Shown: positions 1-7,124, numbered from the stretch's first letter. The stretch: 10,009 nt of DNA from Acidobacteriota bacterium (GCA_026393735.1 JAPKZP010000216.1:1-10009), one strand, 5' to 3'. Numbers and translations are program-made. The notes: a model not told the origin generated them from the sequence alone.

Positions 1-2
1 GC

Positions 3-845
3 AAGGCCGTGATCCTGGCGTGCGGAGGCTACGGGTCGAACGCGGCGATGGTGAAGCGCTACAACCCGTCGCTCAGTAACGCGCTGCGGATCACGTCGAA
101 GTACGCCACGGGCGACGGCATCCGCATGGCCGAGGCCGTCGGCGCGAAGCTCGTCAACATGGATCTGCTGCCGCCGTACTTTGCCGGCGTGGAGAACCCT
201 CCGGGATCAGGGCGCACGCTGATGATCAGCCTGATCAGCAGCATCGTGCCCGCGTTCAAGGGCGATGTCTGGGTCAACAAGCTCGGCAAGCGGTTCATGA
301 ACGAGGACTCGCCGGGCCCGGACGCCCGTGAACAGGCCCTGCGCCAGGTTCCCGACGCCGCCGTCTTCGCGATCTTCGACGACGCGCAGCTCAAGGCGAA
401 CAAGCCGCCGCTCTTCGCGTTCGACGAACACCTGAAAGCCGGCAAGGTGGTCAAGAAAGCCAACGGGATCGGGGCGCTCGCGCTCGACATAGGCGTGCCG
501 TCCGGGACGCTCATCCAGACAATCGAGACCTACAACCGGTACGTCGATGGCGGCCGCGATCTCGAGTTCGGACGCAAGGATCTCGTCAAGCTCCAGATCC
601 CGCCCTTCTACGCGATCGTCGCCTCGGGCGTGATCTTCATGACGATGGGCGGCGTGAAGACGAACGCGCGCCTGCAGGCGGTCGCCGGCGACGGCCGCAT
701 CATCCCGGGACTGTACGCGGCCGGCGAGGTGCAGGGCGCGGCGCAGTGGATGGGCGACGGTTTGATGAGCGGCGCCGGCAACGGCGGCGCGCTCGTGTTC
801 GGGCGGCACGCCGCGCAGGACGCCGTTACATCGATCCGCGGCTGA
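3..845 (+). CDS. FAD-dependent fumarate reductase/KstD-superfamily flavoprotein, C-terminal part (5' truncated by window)
   Basis: The frame is open from the window edge, so only about the last 280 residues are present; the N-terminal FAD-binding Rossmann segment and any signal peptide lie upstream. Visible family hallmarks are ILACGGYGSN (the FAD-domain return strand), the TGDGIRMAEAVGA segment, VNKLGKRFMNED followed by an Arg at 327-329 (aligning by eye with the proton-donor Arg of the TRD motif in Shewanella fumarate reductase Fcc3), FMTMGGVKTN, and the C-terminal IIPGLYAAGEV...GNGGALVFGRHAAQ flavin signature. This family reduces or oxidises C=C bonds with FAD (fumarate, urocanate, methacrylate, 3-ketosteroids). 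The usual HPT motif and the HGANRLGGN-type substrate-binding Arg and His are not seen, so fumarate is an unlikely substrate. The tetraheme cytochrome starting 25 nt downstream is the probable electron donor, which implies a periplasmic location. The fold is secure; the substrate is unknown. Confidence 0.87.
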   Translation, partial: KAVILACGGYGSNAAMVKRYNPSLSNALRITSKYATGDGIRMAEAVGAKLVNMDLLPPYFAGVENPPGSGRTLMISLISSIVPAFKGDVWVNKLGKRFMNEDSPGPDAREQALRQVPDAAVFAIFDDAQLKANKPPLFAFDEHLKAGKVVKKANGIGALALDIGVPSGTLIQTIETYNRYVDGGRDLEFGRKDLVKLQIPPFYAIVASGVIFMTMGGVKTNARLQAVAGDGRIIPGLYAAGEVQGAAQWMGDGLMSGAGNGGALVFGRHAAQDAVTSIRG

Positions 846-870
846 CCGCACGCCGAGAGGAACAGCCATC

Positions 871-1224
871 ATGTCCGCACGACACGCAACAACCTGGATC
901 GCAGCCGCCGCGATCTGCCTTTTCGCGGCAGACAGCTTTGCGGCCGCCAAGGCGGCGCACCTGACGTCGAAGCACTCGGGGTGGCGCAAGACGGACTGCT
1001 TCTCGTGCCACGAGGGGCAGCGGGTCAACGCCAAAGGCAAGACCCGAAAAGAGTTCGATTGCGTACCGTGCCACGGTTACAACGGCGCGCCGCACGAGGC
1101 GCACGCCGTGCCGATCAACCCGTGCGCGAACTGTCACTCGACGGTCGGGCACCTCAAAGCCTTTCAGGCTCCGGACGACTGCATCTCGTGCCACGTGCAC
1201 CCGGACAGCCCGCAAGGCAGGTAA
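871..1224 (+). CDS. Small periplasmic tetraheme cytochrome c (STC / Fcc3 cytochrome-domain type)
   Basis: The 117-residue precursor has a signal peptide (hydrophobic stretch at about residues 9-24, likely cleaved after DSFA) and a mature part of about 93 residues. It carries four CxxCH heme c motifs: CFSCH (43-47), CVPCH (64-68), CANCH (85-89) and CISCH (104-108). Extra histidines (H30, H35, H75, H78, H94, H110) could supply the distal ligands for bis-His coordination. Heme spacing, the EFDCVPCHG segment and overall size match the small tetraheme cytochrome of Shewanella and the N-terminal cytochrome domain of flavocytochrome c3. A purine-rich RBS (GAGAGG at 855-860) precedes the ATG. It follows the flavoprotein gene by 25 nt and ends 4 nt before the acyl-CoA dehydrogenase gene, so co-transcription is likely. 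Inferred role: electron carrier from the quinol pool or other periplasmic cytochromes to the upstream flavoprotein. Confidence 0.93.
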   Translation: MSARHATTWIAAAAICLFAADSFAAAKAAHLTSKHSGWRKTDCFSCHEGQRVNAKGKTRKEFDCVPCHGYNGAPHEAHAVPINPCANCHSTVGHLKAFQAPDDCISCHVHPDSPQGR

Positions 1225-1228
1225 GCGC

Positions 1229-2428
1229 ATGGACTTCGAGCTGAACGACACCCAGGCGATGTACCGCGACATGGTGCGCGAGTTCGTCGTGAAGGAAGTC
1301 AAACCGATCGCGATCGAGTTCGACCGCAAGGCGAATGCAGAGGACTGCGCGCCCCTCGACGCGTACCGGAAGAGCCTGCAGCAGGGGTTCCACCAGATGG
1401 TCGTGCCCGTCGAACTCGGCGGCATGGGCCTCGACGCGGTGAGCACGATTGTCATCCTCGAGGAGATGGCGGCCGCCGACGCGGGCTACGCCACGACCTG
1501 GCACGTGAACAACGTGTCCCTGACGATGCTGCTGAACATGGGTTCGGTTGCCGAAGCCGGGACCTTCGTCGCGCAGATCATGGCCGGCAACGGCGGCGTG
1601 GCGTCGCTGTCGACGACCGAGCCCGACGGCGGCGTGACGAGTGCGCTCCTGATCGATCCGGCGAACTTCGTCTTCAAGACCCGGGCGGTGCCGGACGGGG
1701 ACTCCTGGGTCATCAACGGCGCGAAGTCGTTCTGCAGCAACGCGGGCCTGCCCTTCAGCCGGTGGATCCTGACCTTCTGCCGCGTCAACGACAAGACCGG
1801 CTGGGCCTCGACGATGCCGTTCGTGATCCCGCCGGATGTGCCCGGGCTCACGATTGGCGCCGAGGAAGACAAGATGGGGCACCGCCTGTCGAGCACGCGG
1901 TCGCTCATCTTCGACAACGTCCGCGTGCCGAGAGCGAACGCCATCGGGTCCGGCGGCCGCGCCATGTCCGGCGGCAAACGGCGGACGCCGTACGACCACG
2001 ACACGGCGATCGCGGCGATCTCGATCGGCTGCGCGCGCGCGGCGTACGAGGAAGCGGTGGCATGGGCCCGGCAGCGCGAGGTGCTGGGCCGTCCGCTCAT
2101 CAAGCACCAGCTGATCCAGGCCAAGATTGCGGACATGTACATCGGCCTCGAGTCCGCGCGGTCGTTCATGTACCGCACGGCCGCCTACTCGGACACGCAC
2201 GACCAGATGGACGTGCGGCTGTCGAGGGCGGTGAAGGTGTTCGCGTCGGAGACCGCGAACAGGGTCACGAACGACGCGCTCCAGGTGCTCGGCGGCATGG
2301 GCTACTGCAAGGGCACGTTCACCGAGAAGTGTTATCGCGACGTCCGGGTGACCCCCATCTACGAAGGCACGAACGCAGCGCCGCGCATCAGCCTTGCGCA
2401 ACTCATCGACGCGGCGGTGTACGCATGA
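1229..2428 (+). CDS. Acyl-CoA dehydrogenase family protein
   Basis: The protein has 399 residues, the normal length for a soluble FAD acyl-CoA dehydrogenase. Order of landmarks: an N-terminal helical domain beginning MDFELNDTQ; the VPVELGGMGLD segment; the middle beta domain with SLSTTEPDGG and WVINGAKSFCSNAG; the KMGHRLSSTRSLIFDNVRVP region; and a C-terminal helical domain with WARQREVLGRPL, ALQVLGGMGYCKG and RVTPIYEGTNAAPR. Glu379 of the YEGT motif is in the place of the catalytic base of medium- and short-chain enzymes. The family introduces or, in some anaerobes, removes a C2-C3 double bond in acyl-CoA thioesters, usually with electron-transfer flavoprotein. It starts 4 nt after the cytochrome stop, with AAGGCAGG at 1213-1220 as RBS, which indicates tight translational coupling. 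No ETF genes are in the window. The acyl chain or ring specificity cannot be assigned. Confidence 0.94.
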   Translation: MDFELNDTQAMYRDMVREFVVKEVKPIAIEFDRKANAEDCAPLDAYRKSLQQGFHQMVVPVELGGMGLDAVSTIVILEEMAAADAGYATTWHVNNVSLTMLLNMGSVAEAGTFVAQIMAGNGGVASLSTTEPDGGVTSALLIDPANFVFKTRAVPDGDSWVINGAKSFCSNAGLPFSRWILTFCRVNDKTGWASTMPFVIPPDVPGLTIGAEEDKMGHRLSSTRSLIFDNVRVPRANAIGSGGRAMSGGKRRTPYDHDTAIAAISIGCARAAYEEAVAWARQREVLGRPLIKHQLIQAKIADMYIGLESARSFMYRTAAYSDTHDQMDVRLSRAVKVFASETANRVTNDALQVLGGMGYCKGTFTEKCYRDVRVTPIYEGTNAAPRISLAQLIDAAVYA

Positions 2429-2505
2429 ACGGCCCCCATCAGCGTATCCGGACCCGGGCGATCGGCCAGCGCGGCGAGCGGGTCCCAAGGAGGCATGATG
2501 GCTAG
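2425..2505 (+). other. Possible 26-codon coupling ORF between acyl-CoA dehydrogenase and oxidoreductase genes
   Basis: An ATG at 2425 overlaps the TGA of the acyl-CoA dehydrogenase as ATGA (2425-2428). It opens a 26-codon, Arg-rich frame that runs through the whole 69-nt spacer and ends with TAG at 2503-2505, inside the start of the next gene. The AAGGAGG ribosome-binding site of that gene lies within it. If translated it could keep ribosomes on the message and open the local stem-loop. It has no recognisable domain and may be chance. Confidence 0.25.
2450..2485 (+). promoter_or_regulatory. Candidate stem-loop directly upstream of a strong ribosome-binding site
   Basis: GGACCCG at 2450-2456 is the exact reverse complement of CGGGTCC at 2479-2485. 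This gives a 7-bp GC-rich stem with a 22-nt loop that ends 1 nt before the AAGGAGG at 2487-2493. There is no U tract, so it is not an intrinsic terminator. It could affect access to the ribosome-binding site or protect an mRNA end, but a 7-bp stem can arise by chance at this GC content. Confidence 0.3.
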
Positions 2506-4570
2506 CAAGTACCCCTCGCTCTTCCAGCCCATGAAGCTGGGCAAGCTGACCCTGAAGAACCGGATCGTCAAGTCCGGGCAGTGGTTTATCTACGCCGAGC
2601 CGGACGGATCGTGCGGCGACCGGATCATCGCGTGGTACGAAGAACTCGCGAAGCACGGCCCGGGCATGATCACGATTGAAGAGAGCATCTGCGAGTTCCC
2701 GTGGGGGGCGAGCATGATGCCGCACGTGCGCGTCGATGAGGACCGGTTCATCCCCGGCCTGACCAGGCTCGCCCAGGCCGTGCACAAACACGACGTGCCC
2801 GTGGTCGTGCAGATCACCCACGCAGGACCGGCGCACTCGTCGAAGGTGTCGGGCGGCCAGCCGAAGGCGCCGTCGAGCATCGACCCGCCGTCGGAGCCGG
2901 GCTTGTTCGAGATTGCCCGCGAGATGACGCACCAGGAGGTCGTCGACCTCATCGAGATGTGGGCGCAGTCTGCGCTGCGGTGCAAGAAGGCCGGGTTCGA
3001 CGGGGTCGAGATTCACCAGGCGCACTACGCCCTCGGGAACGCGTTCCTCTCGAAGCGCCAGAACAAGCGCACCGACGAGTTCGGCTGCCAGAACATGGAC
3101 AACCGGACGAGGTTCGGCACCAGCATCATCAGGCGGATCCGCGAACTGTGCGGTCCGGACTTCGTCGTCGGCCTGCGGTTGAGCAACAAGGAATGGGGCG
3201 ATCCGAACGGCACGACGAACGAGGAGGCGTGCGAGATTGCGAAGCGCTTTGAGGCCTCGGGGATCGACTACATCCAGTCGTCCGCCTACGGCTACAACGC
3301 CTTCACGCTGTGCGCGTTCCCCGACCTGGTCATCTACCCCGAGACCGCGCCCGAGGCGAAGGAGTTCGCGGCCCGCATCGACCACGGCGGCGCGCTGATT
3401 CCCGAGACGGCGAAGGTCAAGCAGGCGGTCGAGGTCCCGGTGTCCGGCGTCGGGCGGCTGTCGTTCGCCGAGGCGGACAAGGCCATCAAGGACGGCAAGA
3501 TGGATCTCGCCGTGTTCGGCCGCCAGTTCATGGCCGATCCCGAATTTCCGCGGAAGCTGCGCGAGGGGCGCGAAGACGAGATCCGCCTCTGCAGCCGCTG
3601 TCTCCACTGCCTCCACATCATGTGGACGTACCAGCCTGTGCAGTGCCGCTGCAACCCGTTCGCCGGCAACGAAACGACGATGCAGATCACGCCGGCGAAG
3701 AAGAAGAAGAAGGTGATGGTCGTCGGCGCAGGACCTGCGGGCCTGGAAGCCGCGCGCGTGGCCTCGCTGCGCGGGCACGAGGTCTCGATCTGGGACGCCG
3801 ACAAGGAACTGGGCGGCGCAACGCGCATGGCCATGTTCATCAAGGGCGAGGAGAACGACCACCTCACGGAGTTCATCGCCTGGTTCGACCGCATGCTGAA
3901 GAAGCAGGGCGTCACCCGCCACCTCGGCAAGGAGGTGACCGCGAAGATCGTCGAGAAGGAGAATCCCGACGTCGTGATCCTCGCGCCGGGCGCCCAGGCG
4001 GTCGAGCCGGTGCTCCCGATCACGAAGGGCGCCAAGGTGCAGACCACGGAGGAGCAGCGGAAGCAGGCGGCCACGGCGTTGAGCTGGCTGGGCACGAAGA
4101 TGACGTCGACGGCGACGAAGATCTTCCTGCCGGGCGGCAAGAAGATCGTCGTGATCGGCGCGGACCTTCCGGGTATCGAAGCGGCGGAGTTCCTCACCAA
4201 GCGCGGCAAGGAGGTCACCGTCGTCGACGACGTGCCGGTGCCGTTCGACGGCGTCGACATCCAGTGGCTGCTGAAGCTGGCGTTCCCCGGCGGTTACCTG
4301 GAGCGCAAGGGCATTCGGGTGATCCCGGGTGTGACGTTCAACGAGATCTCGAAAGAGGGCGTCTCCATCACGACGGCGGACGGCAAGACGGAACTGATTC
4401 CGTGCGACAGCGTGCTGGTGGTGAACAAGCACAAGAAGAACGAGAAGCTCGCGAGCGAGCTCAAGGGCAAGGTGAAGGAGCTTCACATCATCGGCGACGC
4501 GATGAGCGACAAGCTCGGCTACGTGTACGGCGCCACGCACAGCGCCGCCGAACTGGCACTGAAGATCTGA
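2498..4570 (+). CDS. OYE-type NADH:flavin oxidoreductase with 4Fe-4S cluster and FAD domain (2,4-dienoyl-CoA reductase/TMADH-like), paralogue 1
   Basis: The start at 2498 was chosen over the ATG at 2495 because AAGGAGG (2487-2493) is only 1 nt from the latter; the product is then 690 residues, typical for the family. Residues about 1-360 form an FMN TIM barrel beginning KYPSLFQPMKLG. H173 and H176 lie in EIHQAHYALG, followed by NKRTDEFG. Cluster cysteines C365, C368, C371 and C383 are spaced C-x2-C-x2-C-x11-C, with an additional C385. A run of five AAG lysine codons (401-405) links to the FAD domain, with GAGPAG at 410-415. The pyridine-nucleotide domain has the degenerate GADLPG at 554-559. 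Relatives pass electrons from NAD(P)H through FAD, 4Fe-4S and FMN to enoates or dienoyl-CoAs, or oxidise amines. The protein looks cytoplasmic. It is the last gene of its run and faces yqeC tail to tail with a 12-nt gap. The substrate is unknown. Confidence 0.93.
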   Translation: MASKYPSLFQPMKLGKLTLKNRIVKSGQWFIYAEPDGSCGDRIIAWYEELAKHGPGMITIEESICEFPWGASMMPHVRVDEDRFIPGLTRLAQAVHKHDVPVVVQITHAGPAHSSKVSGGQPKAPSSIDPPSEPGLFEIAREMTHQEVVDLIEMWAQSALRCKKAGFDGVEIHQAHYALGNAFLSKRQNKRTDEFGCQNMDNRTRFGTSIIRRIRELCGPDFVVGLRLSNKEWGDPNGTTNEEACEIAKRFEASGIDYIQSSAYGYNAFTLCAFPDLVIYPETAPEAKEFAARIDHGGALIPETAKVKQAVEVPVSGVGRLSFAEADKAIKDGKMDLAVFGRQFMADPEFPRKLREGREDEIRLCSRCLHCLHIMWTYQPVQCRCNPFAGNETTMQITPAKKKKKVMVVGAGPAGLEAARVASLRGHEVSIWDADKELGGATRMAMFIKGEENDHLTEFIAWFDRMLKKQGVTRHLGKEVTAKIVEKENPDVVILAPGAQAVEPVLPITKGAKVQTTEEQRKQAATALSWLGTKMTSTATKIFLPGGKKIVVIGADLPGIEAAEFLTKRGKEVTVVDDVPVPFDGVDIQWLLKLAFPGGYLERKGIRVIPGVTFNEISKEGVSITTADGKTELIPCDSVLVVNKHKKNEKLASELKGKVKELHIIGDAMSDKLGYVYGATHSAAELALKI

Positions 4571-4582
4571 CGGTGGCTGGTT

Positions 4583-5323
4583 CTAGGTAGCGTCGACCGT
4601 GGCGGCGTAGAGCGAGGTCACGACCACGCGATCGAACGCAGGCCGAAGCAGGGCCGCAAGACGACGACCCTCGTGACACAGTTCGGGGGTGTCGGCCTGA
4701 TTGAGTAGTGCGACACGCCTCGCTCCGGCGGGGATGTTCTTGAGCCCGCCGTCGCCGGCGGTCAGCACGGCGGCGAGGGCGTGGAGTGTGACGGGATCGC
4801 CCGGCGCGAGGCCGCTCAGCCGGGCGAAGCGTCCGGCGCGGTGCACGTGTGCGTCATCCAGGGGCTGGCCCAGGCCCGACAGGCCGGCCACCACGATGAC
4901 CGTATCGACGCCCGCAGGGATGGCAGGTTCGTGATCCGCCGGCGCCTTGAGCGGGCGCAGGCGTGACCCATCGGCTTCGACCAGGAGGGTGCGTTTGTGG
5001 AGGGCGCACCATCCCCGCAGTTCGTCCCACTGCGGGCCGGTCAGGCCAGCGAGGCGCGCGGCTGGGACGTCGCGGGGACCGGAGACCAGCGTGACGTCGG
5101 CCAGGCCTGGCAGCGCGAGGCTGGCGAAGGGCGCGCCGGCGTCCCACGTGGCGTGGCGATCACCGAGCGCCGACTGATCCTCCACGAGGTGTGTCGTCGT
5201 GGTGACAATCGCCGGTGCGGCGGCCCGCGCGAGCGCGAACATCACGGTGGTCTTTCCCCCGGCGCCGACGAGCGCCGCGACGGAAGGGCCGGTAAATCCG
5301 AGGGCCTGGATGAGCGTCAGCAT
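4583..5323 (-). CDS. yqeC: Selenium cofactor biosynthesis protein YqeC (putative selenium-dependent hydroxylase accessory protein)
   Basis: The product has 246 residues. It carries a P-loop-like GAGGKTT at residues 20-26, TTTTHL at 41-46, the EADGSRxRPLKAP block at 116-128 followed by HEPAIP, then the GLSGLGQPLDDAHVHR region. Together these are diagnostic of the YqeC family. YqeC proteins occur with YqeB and selenium-dependent molybdenum hydroxylases (xanthine or purine hydroxylase, nicotinate dehydrogenase) and are thought to help supply the labile selenium-containing molybdenum cofactor; the exact reaction is not established. It lies 43 nt downstream of yqeB on the same strand, so the two are probably one transcript. 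No strong Shine-Dalgarno sequence is visible before the ATG, but the start fits the family. No molybdenum hydroxylase or selD is in this window. Confidence 0.92.
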   Translation of the reverse strand: MLTLIQALGFTGPSVAALVGAGGKTTVMFALARAAAPAIVTTTTHLVEDQSALGDRHATWDAGAPFASLALPGLADVTLVSGPRDVPAARLAGLTGPQWDELRGWCALHKRTLLVEADGSRLRPLKAPADHEPAIPAGVDTVIVVAGLSGLGQPLDDAHVHRAGRFARLSGLAPGDPVTLHALAAVLTAGDGGLKNIPAGARRVALLNQADTPELCHEGRRLAALLRPAFDRVVVTSLYAATVDAT

Positions 5324-5366
5324 GGCAGCAGCAGCCCGAGACAGCGCGCGACGGGATGCGGCCGCG

Positions 5367-6155
5367 TCACGAGCGCGGACGCAGGGATGCCCGCGTCAGG
5401 ATGGCTTCGAGCACGCCACCGCCAATCGCGAGGGCCTTGTCGGATACCAGGAAGCAGTGATCCCGGCTGCCGCGCGGATCGATGTCGCCGATCTTCGTGC
5501 CGCGCGACACGACGGCGCCGGGCCTGATGAGCCCGCGGAGGATGCCGCCGAAAGGGCAGGCCACGGATTCGCCACCAACGTGCGCGACGACCTGGTCCGG
5601 GCCGACGGTGTCGCCAATCTCGGCGTGCGGCACGACTTCACCGTCGGCAGGGGCACGCAGCACGCGGCGCGGATCGCCCTCCGGCGTGGCCGTGTCCGGC
5701 AGCGCGGAACCCGACCAGTACACGCGGCCGAGCGTGTGACCGCGCATCGTCTCGACCACGGCGTGACAGTCGTGGCCGGCGATGAATCCGGGCCCGAGGC
5801 CGATGACCAGCGGCGCCACGGACCTGTCCGTTTCCGGCGCCTGCTTGATCAGGCGGGCGTCGACGAGCACGTCGATGGATCGCGCAAACAGCGAGACCAG
5901 CGAGGGCGCCACCAGGACAGGGATGCCGCCCGCGTCGGCGAGTGCGATGGCGTCCGCCAGGGTGGCGGTGCGGGTCGCGGTGAAGCCTTCGACCGTCCAC
6001 GAGCCTTCGTACACGGCTTCGGAGAAGCAGACGGTACGGCGGACGGCAAGCGGCCGCGCCAGTTCGGTGATGATGACGATCAGGCCGGCGCGGTAGAGAC
6101 GCAGCGCGACGCCGGTCGCGAGGTCGCCGCCGCCCCTGAGCACCACGTAGGACAT
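5367..6155 (-). CDS. yqeB: YqeB / EF2563-family selenium-dependent molybdenum hydroxylase system protein
   Basis: The product has 262 residues. It starts with a glycine-rich nucleotide-binding motif, RGGGDLATGVA (residues 7-17), followed by ITELARPLAVRRTV and the FSEAVYEG block, the conserved signature of the YqeB/EF2563 family. A central LVIGLGPGF segment and the PADGEVVPHAEIGDTV and VACPFGGILRGLI segments resemble biotinyl/lipoyl-like beta domains in the C-terminal half. The family is related in context to XdhC-type molybdenum cofactor chaperones and co-occurs with YqeC and selenium-dependent molybdenum hydroxylases; its biochemical role is inferred. It precedes yqeC in the transcription direction. 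Its start codon faces the VOC gene head to head with only 26 nt between them, so any promoter must lie partly inside the neighbouring coding sequence. The RBS is weak. Confidence 0.91.
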   Translation of the reverse strand: MSYVVLRGGGDLATGVALRLYRAGLIVIITELARPLAVRRTVCFSEAVYEGSWTVEGFTATRTATLADAIALADAGGIPVLVAPSLVSLFARSIDVLVDARLIKQAPETDRSVAPLVIGLGPGFIAGHDCHAVVETMRGHTLGRVYWSGSALPDTATPEGDPRRVLRAPADGEVVPHAEIGDTVGPDQVVAHVGGESVACPFGGILRGLIRPGAVVSRGTKIGDIDPRGSRDHCFLVSDKALAIGGGVLEAILTRASLRPRS

Positions 6156-6181
6156 GCGTCATTCTACCGTCGGAGCAACTC

Positions 6182-7108
6182 ATGGTGAGAAACGGCCTCG
6201 ATCGAATCCAGATCAGCGTGAGCGACATGGCGGCGTCGGTGGCGTTCTTCCGCGACATGCTGGATATGCGCGTGGTGAACGAGGAGACGATCGACGCCAC
6301 CGCGTTCCAGCGCCTGTGGCGGCTGCCGGCCGGCACGACGGCCCGGGCGGCGTACCTGCGGAACGACGAGCAGAGCACCGCGATTGAACTCGTCGAGGTC
6401 AGGCCGCATTCGGGCAAGTACATCCGCGAAGGCGCCCGCATGTACGACCACGGCCTGCTCGACATTGCGTTCCGCGCAAAGCACCTCGACGCCATTCACG
6501 CGGACCTCACGGCCCGGGGCACCCGCTTCCACTCGGCGCCCGTGGTCTACACGGCCGACTGGGCGCACGTCACGGTGAGCGAAGTCGTCATGATCGGGCC
6601 GGACCTCATGCCGGTGGCCCTCATCGAGCGGCTGTCGGAGCCGAAGCCGTTCATCAAGAACCGGTTCGGGACGATGGTGGACGTCGCGCAGTACGTCCAC
6701 GACATGGACGCGTGCACGCCCTTCTACACCGACATCCTCGGCTACACCAGCGTGTTCAACCAGCCGCTCCCCGACGGGTTGATAGACGACGTGGTCGGGC
6801 TCCCGCCGGGCAGCCATTCCCGGCTGAATCTCATGTATCAGCTCGAGACGAAGACGCCGGCTGTCGAGTTGATCCACTGCTCATCGCCAGGACGAAGCCT
6901 GGCGCCTGTCATCGGCCCGGCCAGCTACGGGTTGTTTGCGCTGGCGTTCGAGGCCGTCGATCTTCCTGCGTTGCTCGATCGGGTGCGGCAGGCAGGCTTC
7001 GAGGTCCTGGCGGGCCCGCTGGACATGGCGTCAGGCCTGCACGGCCGGGTGACGGCCGCGACGGTGCGAGGTCCGAACGACGTATTGATCGAGTTCTTTG
7101 GCCGATAG
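6182..7108 (+). CDS. Two-domain VOC-fold (glyoxalase / extradiol dioxygenase superfamily) protein
   Basis: The protein has 308 residues made of two tandem VOC modules (about 1-145 and 160-308). Module 1 opens with LDRIQISVSDMAASVAFFRDML and module 2 with VAQYVHDMDACTPFYTDILGY, both typical beta-alpha starts of the fold. Each ends with an acidic beta strand (VALIERL; VLIEFFGR). At the first metal-ligand position module 1 has Gln (RIQISV) and module 2 has Gln in VAQYV, where His or Gln is found in the superfamily; the other ligands cannot be fixed by eye. GGAG at 6172-6175 lies 6 nt before the ATG. The gene is followed after 16 nt by the second OYE-type gene, so the two are probably co-transcribed. 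Members include glyoxalases, epimerases, ring-cleavage dioxygenases and metal-free binding proteins. A role in the same catabolic pathway is inferred only from position. Confidence 0.86.
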   Translation: MVRNGLDRIQISVSDMAASVAFFRDMLDMRVVNEETIDATAFQRLWRLPAGTTARAAYLRNDEQSTAIELVEVRPHSGKYIREGARMYDHGLLDIAFRAKHLDAIHADLTARGTRFHSAPVVYTADWAHVTVSEVVMIGPDLMPVALIERLSEPKPFIKNRFGTMVDVAQYVHDMDACTPFYTDILGYTSVFNQPLPDGLIDDVVGLPPGSHSRLNLMYQLETKTPAVELIHCSSPGRSLAPVIGPASYGLFALAFEAVDLPALLDRVRQAGFEVLAGPLDMASGLHGRVTAATVRGPNDVLIEFFGR

Positions 7109-7124
7109 CTGACAACGGAGCCCC

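Noticed and set aside
916..918. Cys16 of the tetraheme cytochrome as a lipoprotein cysteine
   Set aside because: The preceding residues (Ala-Ala-Ile) are not a good lipobox, and the cysteine is inside the hydrophobic core of a normal signal peptide.
1154..4540. A 1128-codon open frame on the minus strand
   Set aside because: It lies opposite the acyl-CoA dehydrogenase and oxidoreductase genes, whose proteins are clearly recognisable. The translation is Arg/His/Asp/Val-rich low-complexity sequence with no motif, as expected from strong GC bias at third codon positions.
4571..4582. A terminator between the convergent genes
   Set aside because: The 12-nt gap holds no inverted repeat or T tract.
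3310..4590. A 426-codon plus-strand frame inside paralogue 1
   Set aside because: It is a +1-type shadow frame, extremely Arg/Gly-rich, with no RBS or domain.
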